Positions 54,230 to 62,153 of a stretch of DNA of 64,000 bases are shown piece after piece. Source of the stretch: Xaviernesmea oryzae (GTDB lineage: Bacteria; Pseudomonadota; Alphaproteobacteria; Rhizobiales; Rhizobiaceae); NCBI RefSeq assembly GCF_900109605.1, contig NZ_FOAM01000007.1, forward strand, positions 222,193-286,192. The letters are read 5' to 3'. Under the pieces are notes generated by a model. That model was not told the DNA's origin. It did no database searches and was given only the letters and a program-made list of their open reading frames with translations. Position numbers and translations under genes: made by a program. The first letter of the stretch is position 1; every line of letters begins with the position of its first letter.

Positions 54230-55207
54230 ATGAGCGCCGTTCCCGCCCTTGGCGCCGAGCGCCGGCTGGTTGAGGCCGCCAGCCGACTGGCCTTGCCGGT
54301 TGCGCTTGTGGCCGTCTTCCTGTTGTTTTCCGCGCTTGCGCCCGGTTTTCTCGCTGCCGCCAATCTGCAGAGCGTGCTGGTCAATAATTTCACGCTGCTG
54401 TCGATCGTCGCCGTGGCCATGACCTTTGCCGTTTCGGCCGGCGGCATCGATCTCTCGGTCGGCACTGCGGTGGATTTTGCCAGTTTCGCCTTCGTCTCGC
54501 TGGTGCTGGCCGGCCAGCCCGTGCCGCTGGCGCTTGCCGCGGGTCTGGGCGGCGGCGCTGTTGTCGGCCTGTTCAATGCCGTGCTGATCGCCGGCATCGG
54601 CATCTCGCCCTTCCTGGCCACGCTCGGCACGCTGTTTATCGGCCGCAGCGTGCAGCAGCTTTTGACCAATGGCGGGAATCCCGTCTATCTGCCGCCGGCC
54701 GGCGTGCCGGAGAGCTTTCACCTGCTCGGTCGCGGCAGCCTTGCCGGCCTGCCCGTGCCGCTTCTGATCGCCGCGCTGGTGATCGCGCTCGCCGCCGTGA
54801 TCCTCGCCCGCAGCCGGTTCGGACGCGTGGTGACGGCGGTCGGCATCGAGGCGGAGGTCGTGCGCTATTCCGGCCTCCCGCTCAAGGCGCATCTGGCGGC
54901 CACCTATGTGCTGGTTGCGCTGATCGCGGCTGTGGCCGGCCTGGTGCTGACCTCGACGGTAACAGTCTATATTCCCAATTCCGGCAATGCCTTCCTGCTC
55001 AACGCCATCGGCGCCGCCTTCATCGGCACGACGCTGCATCGCCACGGCCGGCCAAACATCGCCGGCACGGTGCTCGGGGTTCTGCTCTTGAGCTTGGTGG
55101 CCAATGGTCTCTTGATGAGCGGGCTGAATTTCTACTGGCAGCAGGTGGGCACGGGCCTGCTGATCTTCACCGTGTTGGCGCTGAGCTTCGCCAGCCGGAA
55201 GGTTTGA
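54230..55207 (+). CDS. Sugar-type ABC transporter permease 2 (RbsC-like)
   Basis: A 325-residue permease paralogous to the preceding one, with 'VSAGGIDLSVGTAVDFASF' and 'GIGISPFLATLGTLFIGRSVQQLLT' as family marks, and the C-terminal 'NGLLMSGLNFYWQQVGTGLLIFTVLALS'. The ATG follows AAGGAGGGCTGATCC, four bases after the first permease stop. Last transporter subunit; the monooxygenase gene follows. Confidence 0.93.
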   Translation: MSAVPALGAERRLVEAASRLALPVALVAVFLLFSALAPGFLAAANLQSVLVNNFTLLSIVAVAMTFAVSAGGIDLSVGTAVDFASFAFVSLVLAGQPVPLALAAGLGGGAVVGLFNAVLIAGIGISPFLATLGTLFIGRSVQQLLTNGGNPVYLPPAGVPESFHLLGRGSLAGLPVPLLIAALVIALAAVILARSRFGRVVTAVGIEAEVVRYSGLPLKAHLAATYVLVALIAAVAGLVLTSTVTVYIPNSGNAFLLNAIGAAFIGTTLHRHGRPNIAGTVLGVLLLSLVANGLLMSGLNFYWQQVGTGLLIFTVLALSFASRKV

Positions 55208-55252
55208 CCTGCCCGCCCGACCAACACAAGACACGATACAGGGAGACACTTC

Positions 55253-56476
55253 ATGTCGCAGGCCACTTCCCCGATCAGCCGCGCGCAACAGGCACCAAAG
55301 TCTGCGCGCATCGAAAGCGCCGAGCAGGCGCTGGCCACCGCCCGCACGCTCGCCGCCCGCTTCGCCGAAGGTGCGGCCCGGCGTGACCGCGACCGCATCC
55401 TGCCCTATGGGGAACTGGACGAACTCGCCGCCTCCGGCTTGCTCGCCATTTCCGTGCCCAAGGCCTATGGCGGCATCGGCGTGTCCAATGCGGTTCTGGG
55501 CGAGGTGATCGCCATCCTCGCGGAAGCCGATGGATCGATCGGTCAGATCCCGCAGAACCATTTCTACATTCTCGAAGCCCTGCGGCATGATGGCAGCGAG
55601 GAGCAGAAGCGCTTCTATTTCGAGCGCGCGCTGGCCGGCGATCGCTTCGGCAATGCGCTATCCGAAACCGGTACCAAGACGGTCGGCCATTACAACACGC
55701 GGATCACGGCCGATAACGAAGGCTTTCGCATCAATGGCCGCAAATCCTATTCCACCGGTGTCCTGTTTGCCGATTGGATCGTCGTCTTCGCAAAGGATGA
55801 AAGCGACGCCCTGACCATGTCCTTCCTGCCGCGCGGCACCGAGGGCATCGAGATCCTCGACGACTGGGACGGCTTCGGCCAGCGTACCACCGGCAGCGGC
55901 ACGACGGTCCTCACCAATGTGCCCGTACCGGCCAGCGCCGTGGTGCGCCATCACAAGGGCTTCGAGCGGCCGGGAACGATCGGCGCTGTCGGCCAGATCC
56001 TCCATGCCGGCATCGACCTCGGCATCGCACGGGCTGCTTTCGCCGAGACGGTCAGCTTCGTGCGCACCCGCTCGCGTCCCTGGACCAATAGCGGCGTGGA
56101 CAAGGCATCGGACGATCCCTTGACGGTGTCCCGCGTCGGTCAGCTGGCAATCCGCCTGGAAGCGGCCGGCGCGGTTCTCGCCGCCGCCGGCCTGAAGGTG
56201 GACCGCGCCCAAGCGGAGACGACGGAGGAAAACACCGTCGCCGCCTCGCTCAGTGTGGCCGCGGCAAAGGTGCTGACCACCGAAATCGCCCTGGAGGCCA
56301 CCAATACCCTGTTCGAACTGGCCGGCACTGCCGCGACCCGCGAAGGGCTGAACCTCGACCGCCATTGGCGCAACGCCCGTACCCATACGGTGCACGATCC
56401 CGTGCGCTGGAAATATCATGTGGTCGGCAATTACCACCTGAACGACACGCCACCGCCCCGCAGCGGCGCGTTTTAA
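55253..56476 (+). CDS. FMN-dependent monooxygenase of the acyl-CoA dehydrogenase fold (SfnB/DszC-like)
   Basis: A 407-residue protein of the sulfur-acquisition SfnB subgroup of the acyl-CoA dehydrogenase superfamily. Such enzymes use reduced FMN to oxygenate sulfur-containing or related substrates (DszC acts on dibenzothiophene, SfnB on sulfone metabolism). Hallmarks: 'YGGIGVSNAVLGEVIAILAEADGSIGQIPQNHFY', 'GRKSYSTGVLFADWIVVFA', and the C-terminal 'NLDRHWRNARTHTVHDPVRWKYHVVGNYHLN'. The last motif is the SfnB/DszC-type end. It follows the transporter genes by 45 bases on the same strand, which ties it to the imported compound. A second paralogue lies at 57396. Confidence 0.9.
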   Translation: MSQATSPISRAQQAPKSARIESAEQALATARTLAARFAEGAARRDRDRILPYGELDELAASGLLAISVPKAYGGIGVSNAVLGEVIAILAEADGSIGQIPQNHFYILEALRHDGSEEQKRFYFERALAGDRFGNALSETGTKTVGHYNTRITADNEGFRINGRKSYSTGVLFADWIVVFAKDESDALTMSFLPRGTEGIEILDDWDGFGQRTTGSGTTVLTNVPVPASAVVRHHKGFERPGTIGAVGQILHAGIDLGIARAAFAETVSFVRTRSRPWTNSGVDKASDDPLTVSRVGQLAIRLEAAGAVLAAAGLKVDRAQAETTEENTVAASLSVAAAKVLTTEIALEATNTLFELAGTAATREGLNLDRHWRNARTHTVHDPVRWKYHVVGNYHLNDTPPPRSGAF

Positions 56477-56791
56477 GCGCGGGGGGCGCTGATCAGGATC
56501 GAGCGAGCGCATGGGAGGTCGCCGTCGCGACGCGGAAGGGGCACGCGCCTCCGCGCCGCGATGGTATATTTGGCAGCCTTGACCGGAGCCCGTCGAGGAT
56601 TGCATCTTCGTGGCTCCCGATCATCGTTGAAACGAACTGGACCATGGCACGCCGTGACGCGAAGCCGTTGAAGATCAGCAATCTGCCTTGCGGCCTTGAT
56701 CCCGGCAGCTGCGGCTCCAGGCCTGTTGAGACGTTTCGGGCGTTCTGTGGACAGGCACACATAAGGCGCGCTTAAGCCATACGGTAAACGC
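56477..56791. other. Gene-free gap before the P-loop kinase gene
   Basis: The 315 bases show only short overlapping frames with no ribosome-binding sites and no match I recognise. On one strand a short frame reads 'LIFNGFASRRAMVQFVSTMIGSHEDAILDG' and could be a gene remnant, but I cannot support it. I see no hairpin stronger than background. Confidence 0.4.
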
Positions 56792-57301
56792 ATGCTAATC
56801 ATTCTGGGCGGACTGCCGGGGTCGGGGAAAAGCACGATCGCGCATTCTTTGGCGCGCAAGACCGGCGCCTGCTATCTGCGCCTCGACACGGTGGAGCAGG
56901 CGATCAGGGCTGCCAGGCCGCCAGAGAGTAACGATGTCGGCCCAGAGGGATATATGGCGCTCTACGCGCTCGCATCGGACAATCTGCAGCTCGGGCAAAA
57001 TGTCATAGTCGACTCGGTCAACGCGATCGAGGTGACGCGCAGCGCATTTCGGCGCGTTGCAACGGACGTCGGCAAGGGCTTTGTTGAAATCGAGATCATC
57101 TGCTCGGACGCCGCCACGCATCGCCAGCGCGCCGCAACGCGCATGCCCGTTTCTGACGGCCACCGCCTTCCGACCTGGGAGGAGATCCAGACCCGACGGT
57201 TTGAACGATGGTCTCCGGATCTTCGCCTGGATAGCTACGTCCTGTCTGTCGAAGAAAGCGTGAGCGAGATCATCAACCTGTTGAACGCACGGAAGGAATG
57301 A
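56792..57301 (+). CDS. AAA/zeta-type P-loop kinase, small
   Basis: A 169-residue ATP-binding protein with Walker A GGLPGSGKST at residues 6-15 and a likely Walker B-like 'NVIVDSVNAIEVTRSAFRRVA'. Further marks are 'LRLDTVEQAI' and 'EIEIICSDAATHRQRAATR', as in the small phosphotransferase group that includes zeta toxins and adenylate-kinase-like enzymes. The substrate is unknown. It stands alone on the plus strand between two opposite-facing SfnB-like genes. ATG chosen at 56792; no clear Shine-Dalgarno. Confidence 0.8.
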   Translation: MLIILGGLPGSGKSTIAHSLARKTGACYLRLDTVEQAIRAARPPESNDVGPEGYMALYALASDNLQLGQNVIVDSVNAIEVTRSAFRRVATDVGKGFVEIEIICSDAATHRQRAATRMPVSDGHRLPTWEEIQTRRFERWSPDLRLDSYVLSVEESVSEIINLLNARKE

Positions 57302-57395
57302 TGGGGCCTCAAACGCGTCGCTCTCGTGAACGCCACGCCTCTCTTGAGCTCGGCAAGGGCCTTGGTCGCCTTCCACCTCCCTGGCTGGCGACGTC

Positions 57396-58619
57396 TCAGC
57401 TATAGAGGCTGACCTCGGGAATGCGGTTGTTCAGCGCGAAATCGCCGAGCTCGCGTGCCTTGTAGAACACCGGATCATGCAGGGTATGGGTGCGCACATT
57501 GCGCCAGTAGCGATCGAAACGGTGACGGCCCGCTGTGGCGCGAGCGCCCATGACCTCGAAGATCCGCGCTGTGACGTCCAGCGACACATGGGTGGCGTTG
57601 ACCTTGGACTCATAGGCGGCAATTGCCGCTTCGCCCCGTTCTCGTGCCGTGACGTTCGGACGCACCAGCGCGGTCTGGACGCCAAGGGCCGCTTGATCCG
57701 CCAAGGCGGCGGCCGCCCTCAGGCTAGCGCGAAATTCGCCGATCCGTTCGAGAATGTAGGGATCCTCGGCTGCACGCTCGACGCCGGAGGTCAGCCAAGG
57801 GCGGGTGGTGGTGCGGACATAGTCGATGGCCGTCGCCAGCGCACCCTCGGCCGTGCCAAGATAGAAGTTGGCAAAGACCAGCTGGATCAAAGGTGTGTTG
57901 AAGGTCGGCTTCACGGGTGAGGGCACGTCGGCCGCCGTGGGTGCGAAGAGGAAATCGCTCTCGCTGACGGGAAAATCGCGAAATTCGACACTGCCAGAAT
58001 CGGAGAGCCGCTGGCCGATATTGTCCCAATCATCATGCGCGATATAGCCTTCGCGATCCGTTGGCACGGCGAACTGGGCAATTTTGTCGCCGATAGCGGC
58101 GCTGACATTGATCCAGTCGGACAACCGCGCTGCTGTGGAAAAGGTCTTTCGACCGTTGAGGACGTAATGGTCACCACGCGGGGTGAGCGTCAGCCCCGGG
58201 TCGCGCGGATTGACGGCGGCGCCCCAGTAGAGGCTGCGCGAGACCGTGTCCTGCGCCAGCCGATGGGCCTTTTCACGATCCTCCGTTGCCCAGACCACAT
58301 ACTGGCTGTTGACGTAGTGATAGCCGAGCAATTGTCCGATCGAGCTTTCACCACGCGCCAGGATGCGCGTCAGCGTCAGCCCATCGACCCAATCCAGCCC
58401 GCCGCCGCCGATTTCGGACGGGTGAAGCGCATTGAGCAGACCCGAAGCCTTGAGCTCTGTGATTTCGGAAAAGGGCGGCTGACCGTCGCGGTCAAGCTCG
58501 GCGCCGCGCTTGGCAAGATCGGCCGAAATGGCTTCCGCGCGGGCGAAGAGCTGGTCGCGCTCCAGGCCGGGCAGAGAGCGAGCTGGTTCGGGCGTACGCA
58601 GGGCGTGCAGAGCGGTCAT
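57396..58619 (-). CDS. FMN-dependent monooxygenase, SfnB/DszC-like (second paralogue)
   Basis: A 407-residue paralogue of the protein at 55253, with the same fold but clearly different sequence: 'GGGGLDWVDGLTLTRILARGESSIGQLLGYHYVNSQYV', 'NGRKTFSTAARLSDWINVSAA' and the C-terminal 'HRFDRYWRNVRTHTLHDPVFYKARELGDFALN'. The shared ending W/RN-x-RTHTxHDPV is the group signature. It is downstream of the flavin reductase gene (146-base gap) on the same strand; the two would be a two-component monooxygenase system. Start at MTALHALRT. Confidence 0.9.
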   Translation of the reverse strand: MTALHALRTPEPARSLPGLERDQLFARAEAISADLAKRGAELDRDGQPPFSEITELKASGLLNALHPSEIGGGGLDWVDGLTLTRILARGESSIGQLLGYHYVNSQYVVWATEDREKAHRLAQDTVSRSLYWGAAVNPRDPGLTLTPRGDHYVLNGRKTFSTAARLSDWINVSAAIGDKIAQFAVPTDREGYIAHDDWDNIGQRLSDSGSVEFRDFPVSESDFLFAPTAADVPSPVKPTFNTPLIQLVFANFYLGTAEGALATAIDYVRTTTRPWLTSGVERAAEDPYILERIGEFRASLRAAAALADQAALGVQTALVRPNVTARERGEAAIAAYESKVNATHVSLDVTARIFEVMGARATAGRHRFDRYWRNVRTHTLHDPVFYKARELGDFALNNRIPEVSLYS

Positions 58620-58765
58620 GGCGGAAGCTTTCCAGAAAGGCGGAAACGATCGGATGAATGGACTGCCGCGCAGGCAGTACTCAGGCCTCGTCCGGCCATA
58701 TGGGCAACGGCCGAGCCAAGATGCCAAAAGGAGGCGCGAGCGATGAAGCCGGTCGCGGCGCGAGG

Positions 58766-59296
58766 TTAGGGCTGAAAGCTGCCATAGTGGCCCTGGCGAT
58801 AGAGCAGCGGTGCGCCGCCCTTTACCGATACAGCCAGAACGCGGCCGATCAGGATGGCATGGCTGTGGCGCTCGATCACCTCTTCGACTTCACAGTCGAT
58901 GGCCGCCAGCGCATCGGTCAACACCGGTGCGCCGCTGGCCAGCGTCGTCCATTGCGCGCCTTCATAGCGTTGCGCACCCTTCAATCCGCCCTTGCCGGCA
59001 AATCGATCGGAAATGTCCTGCTGATCCTCGCTGAGGATATTGACGCAGAAATGTCCGTGACGGGCGATGACGGGCCAGGAAGAGGAGCTGCGATTGATGT
59101 TGACGATCATCGTCGCGGGCTCCACCGACAGCGCCGTTGCGGAGGTCACCGTGGCGCCCGTGCGGTCTTCCCGCCCGGCCGTCACCACGGAGACCGTGGC
59201 CGCCACCTGCCGCATCGCGGCCTTCAGCGCTTCCGCATGGTCGGCCACGGGGGGCAGAGGCTCGGCGGGAAAGAAGAGCGGAGTAGCGAGCGTCAT
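58766..59296 (-). CDS. Flavin reductase (FMN reductase, two-component monooxygenase partner)
   Basis: A 176-residue flavin reductase-like protein: 'MRQVAATVSVVTAGREDRTGATVTSATALSVEPATMIVNINRSSSSWPVIARHGHFCVNILSEDQQDISDRFAG' and the His-rich 'VIERHSHAILIGRV' toward the end. It reduces FMN with NAD(P)H and supplies FMNH2 to a partner monooxygenase. It lies 146 bases upstream of the SfnB/DszC-like gene in the same direction. The ATG at 59296 follows GGAAGGACA. An upstream in-frame extension of 51 residues is Ser/Arg-rich and discarded. Confidence 0.9.
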   Translation of the reverse strand: MTLATPLFFPAEPLPPVADHAEALKAAMRQVAATVSVVTAGREDRTGATVTSATALSVEPATMIVNINRSSSSWPVIARHGHFCVNILSEDQQDISDRFAGKGGLKGAQRYEGAQWTTLASGAPVLTDALAAIDCEVEEVIERHSHAILIGRVLAVSVKGGAPLLYRQGHYGSFQP

Positions 59297-59846
59297 GGAC
59301 TGTCCTTCCAGGGAGCTGGCCAAGGGGCTGGCCGAAGGGGACCGGGATTGCACGGCCTCGCGCATCGAAATCTGTGTGCTCCAGCGGGATATGCGGTTTC
59401 CGGATGTCCGGCGCAAGGACGTGGCTGGGCTCAGGTCGCGATCGCTCATGGGCGCTTTCTCCGATCAGATGAACGACAGCCTAATATCCATAAAAACTCT
59501 AGACAAAGAAGAACATGGTGGCCTGTGCCGCTTCAGGGGAATGTTCTTCCAAATTCCGGGCATTTGACGCAACGCGCGTCGGGCCGAAGCGCAGCGTATC
59601 GCTTACGCTACTCCTGTCCTTGCGCTGCGCGGAGGCCAAACATGCCCCTACCGGCCGTCCCGCACGACCTCGGCAGAGAGCGCCAGCCGACGACTTGTCT
59701 TGCAGCAGGGCACCATAGCATCATACGTGCAGCTGCGACGACCTTGGCCAGCCTCAGGCGCCTATCGTGGCGGTTTTGTCTTGTGCATCTCGTTGCACGC
59801 CCCGCTGTGCCCTCGTCCAAAGCCTCGTCTTCGATCTGGAGCCCTC
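59297..59846. promoter_or_regulatory. Divergent gene-free control region of the monooxygenase and PhnD-like genes
   Basis: The 550 bases between the divergent flavin reductase and PhnD-like genes contain no convincing gene. An AT-rich stretch near 59483-59515 (AATATCCATAAAAACTCTAG) is the best promoter candidate for the reductase operon. A TAGACAAA in it recurs at about 60693 downstream of the PhnD-like gene. A short frame on each strand lacks a ribosome-binding site and a recognisable product. Confidence 0.45.
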
Positions 59847-60653
59847 ATGCCGCTTGCGAGTCTCGCCATGTATGTCAGTCCTCCACCGGTGGCGCGGGCA
59901 ACGGCCGCCTTCTGGCACGCCTTGTCCGCCCGCCTTCGTCAGGCCGGGCTGGACGCGCCGGAGCATATGGACGAGAGCCTGCGCTATGATCAGGCCTGGC
60001 TGCATCCGGACTTGCTGTTTGCCCAGACCTGCGGCTATCCCTATGTCAGGTATCTGCGTGGCAAGGTGCAGCTTGTGGGGACGCCGATCTATACTCTGCC
60101 GGGCTGTGACGGACCGCTGATGTGCAGCTTCATCATCGTCCAGGCGGAAGGGCCGATCCGCACCGTCAGCGATCTCAGGGATCGACGCGCGGCGATCAAC
60201 GAACGCGGCAGCAATTCCGGCTATAATCTGTTCCGCGCTTTCCTGGCGCCGCATGCCGGCGGCAATCCCTTCTTCAGCGCGGTGCTCGAAACCGGCGGCC
60301 ATCGCGCGAGCATCGATGCCGTGGCAAGCGGCCAGGCCGATGTCGCGGCGATCGATTGTGTAACCTTCGGCCATATCAAACGCTTCGAACCCGAGCGGGT
60401 GGCAAGCCTGCGCATCCTGGCTGAAACGGCGAAAGGCCCCGGCCTGCCCTTCATCACGGCCTCCACGACATCGCAGGAGCGGCTCGCGCAGCTGCGGCAA
60501 ACTCTGAGCGAGACGATATCGGACCCGAGCTTGGCGCCGGTTTGCAAGGTGTTGTCGCTGAGCGGCATCGCCCGGCTCGACGATCGCGATTATGAGGCAC
60601 TGGCGGAGATGGACAAGCAGGCCGCGCGGCTCGGCTATCCGGCAATTGTCTGA
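59847..60653 (+). CDS. PhnD-like (phosphonate/phosphite-type) binding protein without a signal peptide
   Basis: A 268-residue type II periplasmic-binding-fold protein of the PhnD group: 'LASLAMYVSPPPVARATAAFWHALSARLRQAGLD', 'LLFAQTCGYPYVRYL', 'LRDRRAAINERGSNSGYNLFRAFLAPHAGG' and 'DVAAIDCVTFGHIKRFEPERVASLRILAET'. Relatives bind phosphonate, phosphite or sulfonate-like anions in the periplasm. No hydrophobic signal peptide or lipobox is visible at the N-terminus, so this form may work in the cytosol. It is monocistronic and not followed by a PhnC/PhnE transporter. Start at the ATG after CTGGAGCCCTC. Confidence 0.85.
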   Translation: MPLASLAMYVSPPPVARATAAFWHALSARLRQAGLDAPEHMDESLRYDQAWLHPDLLFAQTCGYPYVRYLRGKVQLVGTPIYTLPGCDGPLMCSFIIVQAEGPIRTVSDLRDRRAAINERGSNSGYNLFRAFLAPHAGGNPFFSAVLETGGHRASIDAVASGQADVAAIDCVTFGHIKRFEPERVASLRILAETAKGPGLPFITASTTSQERLAQLRQTLSETISDPSLAPVCKVLSLSGIARLDDRDYEALAEMDKQAARLGYPAIV

Positions 60654-60960
60654 TGTGCCGGCGCGAAAGCGCGCGCGATAGTCGATCAAAAGAGTAGACA
60701 AATATTTCTGCCCTTTCGATGCTTTGGCGAAGGAATTTTCTCCTTCGCTAAGGTCCGCGCCAAGCCATCCGGCGCGGCGCAAGCTTGCTCATCTCTATAT
60801 TAGCGCATGTCGTGCAGGCGTGCGCAGCAGCCTTGGGCGATATGCGACAAAGCTGGGCTCCAAACGTGCGGAGCCGCTTGAACGAGCGCGACTGGCCTTG
60901 GCTGAAGGCCGCGCCTCTCATGTCGTTCGATCCCTCGCACTGTCCGATCCGCCGACCGCC
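60654..60960. other. Gene-free gap before the desaturase gene
   Basis: A 307-base gap with an inverted repeat at 60727-60748 (GCGAAGGA, 6-base loop, TCCTTCGC) that may end the PhnD-like transcript; the T-run expected of an intrinsic terminator is absent. An AT-rich TATATT at 60796-60801 could be a promoter element. No supported gene. Confidence 0.45.
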
Positions 60961-62004
60961 ATGCACAGATCCGACTTTTCACAGCAGACGAAGTCCGATG
61001 AGCTTTTACCTGTTGCCAGCATGCTTGCCGGCATCGGCCGTATCGAGTGGCAGACCGTCGGACTGGCGGCTGTCATCTATGGCGGCTTTCTGGCCGTCAC
61101 CTGGTTCTGGCAGTCTCTGCCGCTCGCGCTCGTGCCGATGCTGGGTGCCTGGCTGATCGCATGGCACAGTTCGCTTCAGCATGAGGTGCTGCACGGCCAT
61201 CCAACGCGCCATCGCCGTATCAACGATGCCATCGGCTGGCCGCCCCTGTCTCTTTGGCTGCCCTATGCCATCTATCGCGAAGGGCATTTGATCCACCATC
61301 GCGACGAACATCTGACCGATCCGATCGAAGATCCCGAATCAGCCTATTTCACCCGCGCTGCCTGGGATGCCATGGGCAGCTTCGGCCGCAGACTGGCGGC
61401 GTGGAACACCACCTTGCTCGGACGCCTGACGCTGGGTCCGGCGGTTATGATCGCGAATTTTCTCGCTCAGGAAGCCCATGCGATCTGGACCGGCGATCGC
61501 CAGCGGTTGCGCATCTGGCTCGTTCATCTCATGGGCTGCGCGGTGGTGCTCGCCTGGGTCACGCATGTCTGCGGCATGCCGCTCTGGCTCTTTCTTTTCG
61601 GCTTTGTCTATGCCGGTGCGGCACTGAGCCGGTTGCGGTCGTTTGCCGAGCACCGCTATGCCGACCATCACGACGAACGCACGGCCATTGTCGAAACCCG
61701 CTCGCCGCTCGGCCTTCTCTTTCTCTACAACAATCTCCACGTGCTCCATCACAAGCGCCCGGCCGTGCCGTGGTATCGCATCCCCGGGCTATACAACCGC
61801 CATCGGGATGCTCTGATGCGGCTGAATGGCGGGCTCGTCTATCAAGGCTATCTCGACGTCGCGCGCCGCTTCCTGCTCAAGCCGCATGACGACCCGCTTC
61901 ATCCTCACCATCACCACGAGCCGCAATTGCCCAGCCAAGCCCCGCTGCCCGTGGAGGAGCTGGTGGAGCTGGCGCCGAGAAAGGTGGCCGGCGGACGGGG
62001 ATAA
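60961..62004 (+). CDS. Fatty acid desaturase family membrane protein
   Basis: A 347-residue di-iron membrane enzyme. Histidine boxes are HEVLHGH (74-80), HLIHHRDEH (109-117) and NNLHVLHH (about 265-272), with an extra His-rich EHRYADHH. Hydrophobic segments lie at about 33-70 and 185-230. Such enzymes introduce double bonds or hydroxyl groups into lipid chains or related substrates using O2. The C-terminus has a His-rich stretch (HPHHHHE). It is a fatty-acid desaturase/ketolase-type relative; the precise substrate is unknown. The ATG at 60961 is the best start by conservation; the ribosome-binding site is not obvious. Confidence 0.88.
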   Translation: MHRSDFSQQTKSDELLPVASMLAGIGRIEWQTVGLAAVIYGGFLAVTWFWQSLPLALVPMLGAWLIAWHSSLQHEVLHGHPTRHRRINDAIGWPPLSLWLPYAIYREGHLIHHRDEHLTDPIEDPESAYFTRAAWDAMGSFGRRLAAWNTTLLGRLTLGPAVMIANFLAQEAHAIWTGDRQRLRIWLVHLMGCAVVLAWVTHVCGMPLWLFLFGFVYAGAALSRLRSFAEHRYADHHDERTAIVETRSPLGLLFLYNNLHVLHHKRPAVPWYRIPGLYNRHRDALMRLNGGLVYQGYLDVARRFLLKPHDDPLHPHHHHEPQLPSQAPLPVEELVELAPRKVAGGRG

Positions 62005-62153
62005 GCTGGGCCCTGCGACGTCAGCGCGGATCCGGTTTTCAAATGCGCCGTCCCGGTCCATAGTCCGTCGGACATTTGGGGGCGGGACGCGGCGTCCCGT
62101 GGCACAGGCGGCGGCTTTGCCTCGAAAGGGCACCGCCGTGGATCGGGGAAAGA

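Noticed and set aside
56493..56762. 89-codon minus-strand frame that could be a gene remnant
   Set aside because: Some ordered-looking stretches but no start signal, no recognisable family and overlapping frames on both strands.
59515..59820. Small frames on both strands between the flavin reductase and PhnD-like genes
   Set aside because: No ribosome-binding sites and low-complexity content; region better read as regulatory.
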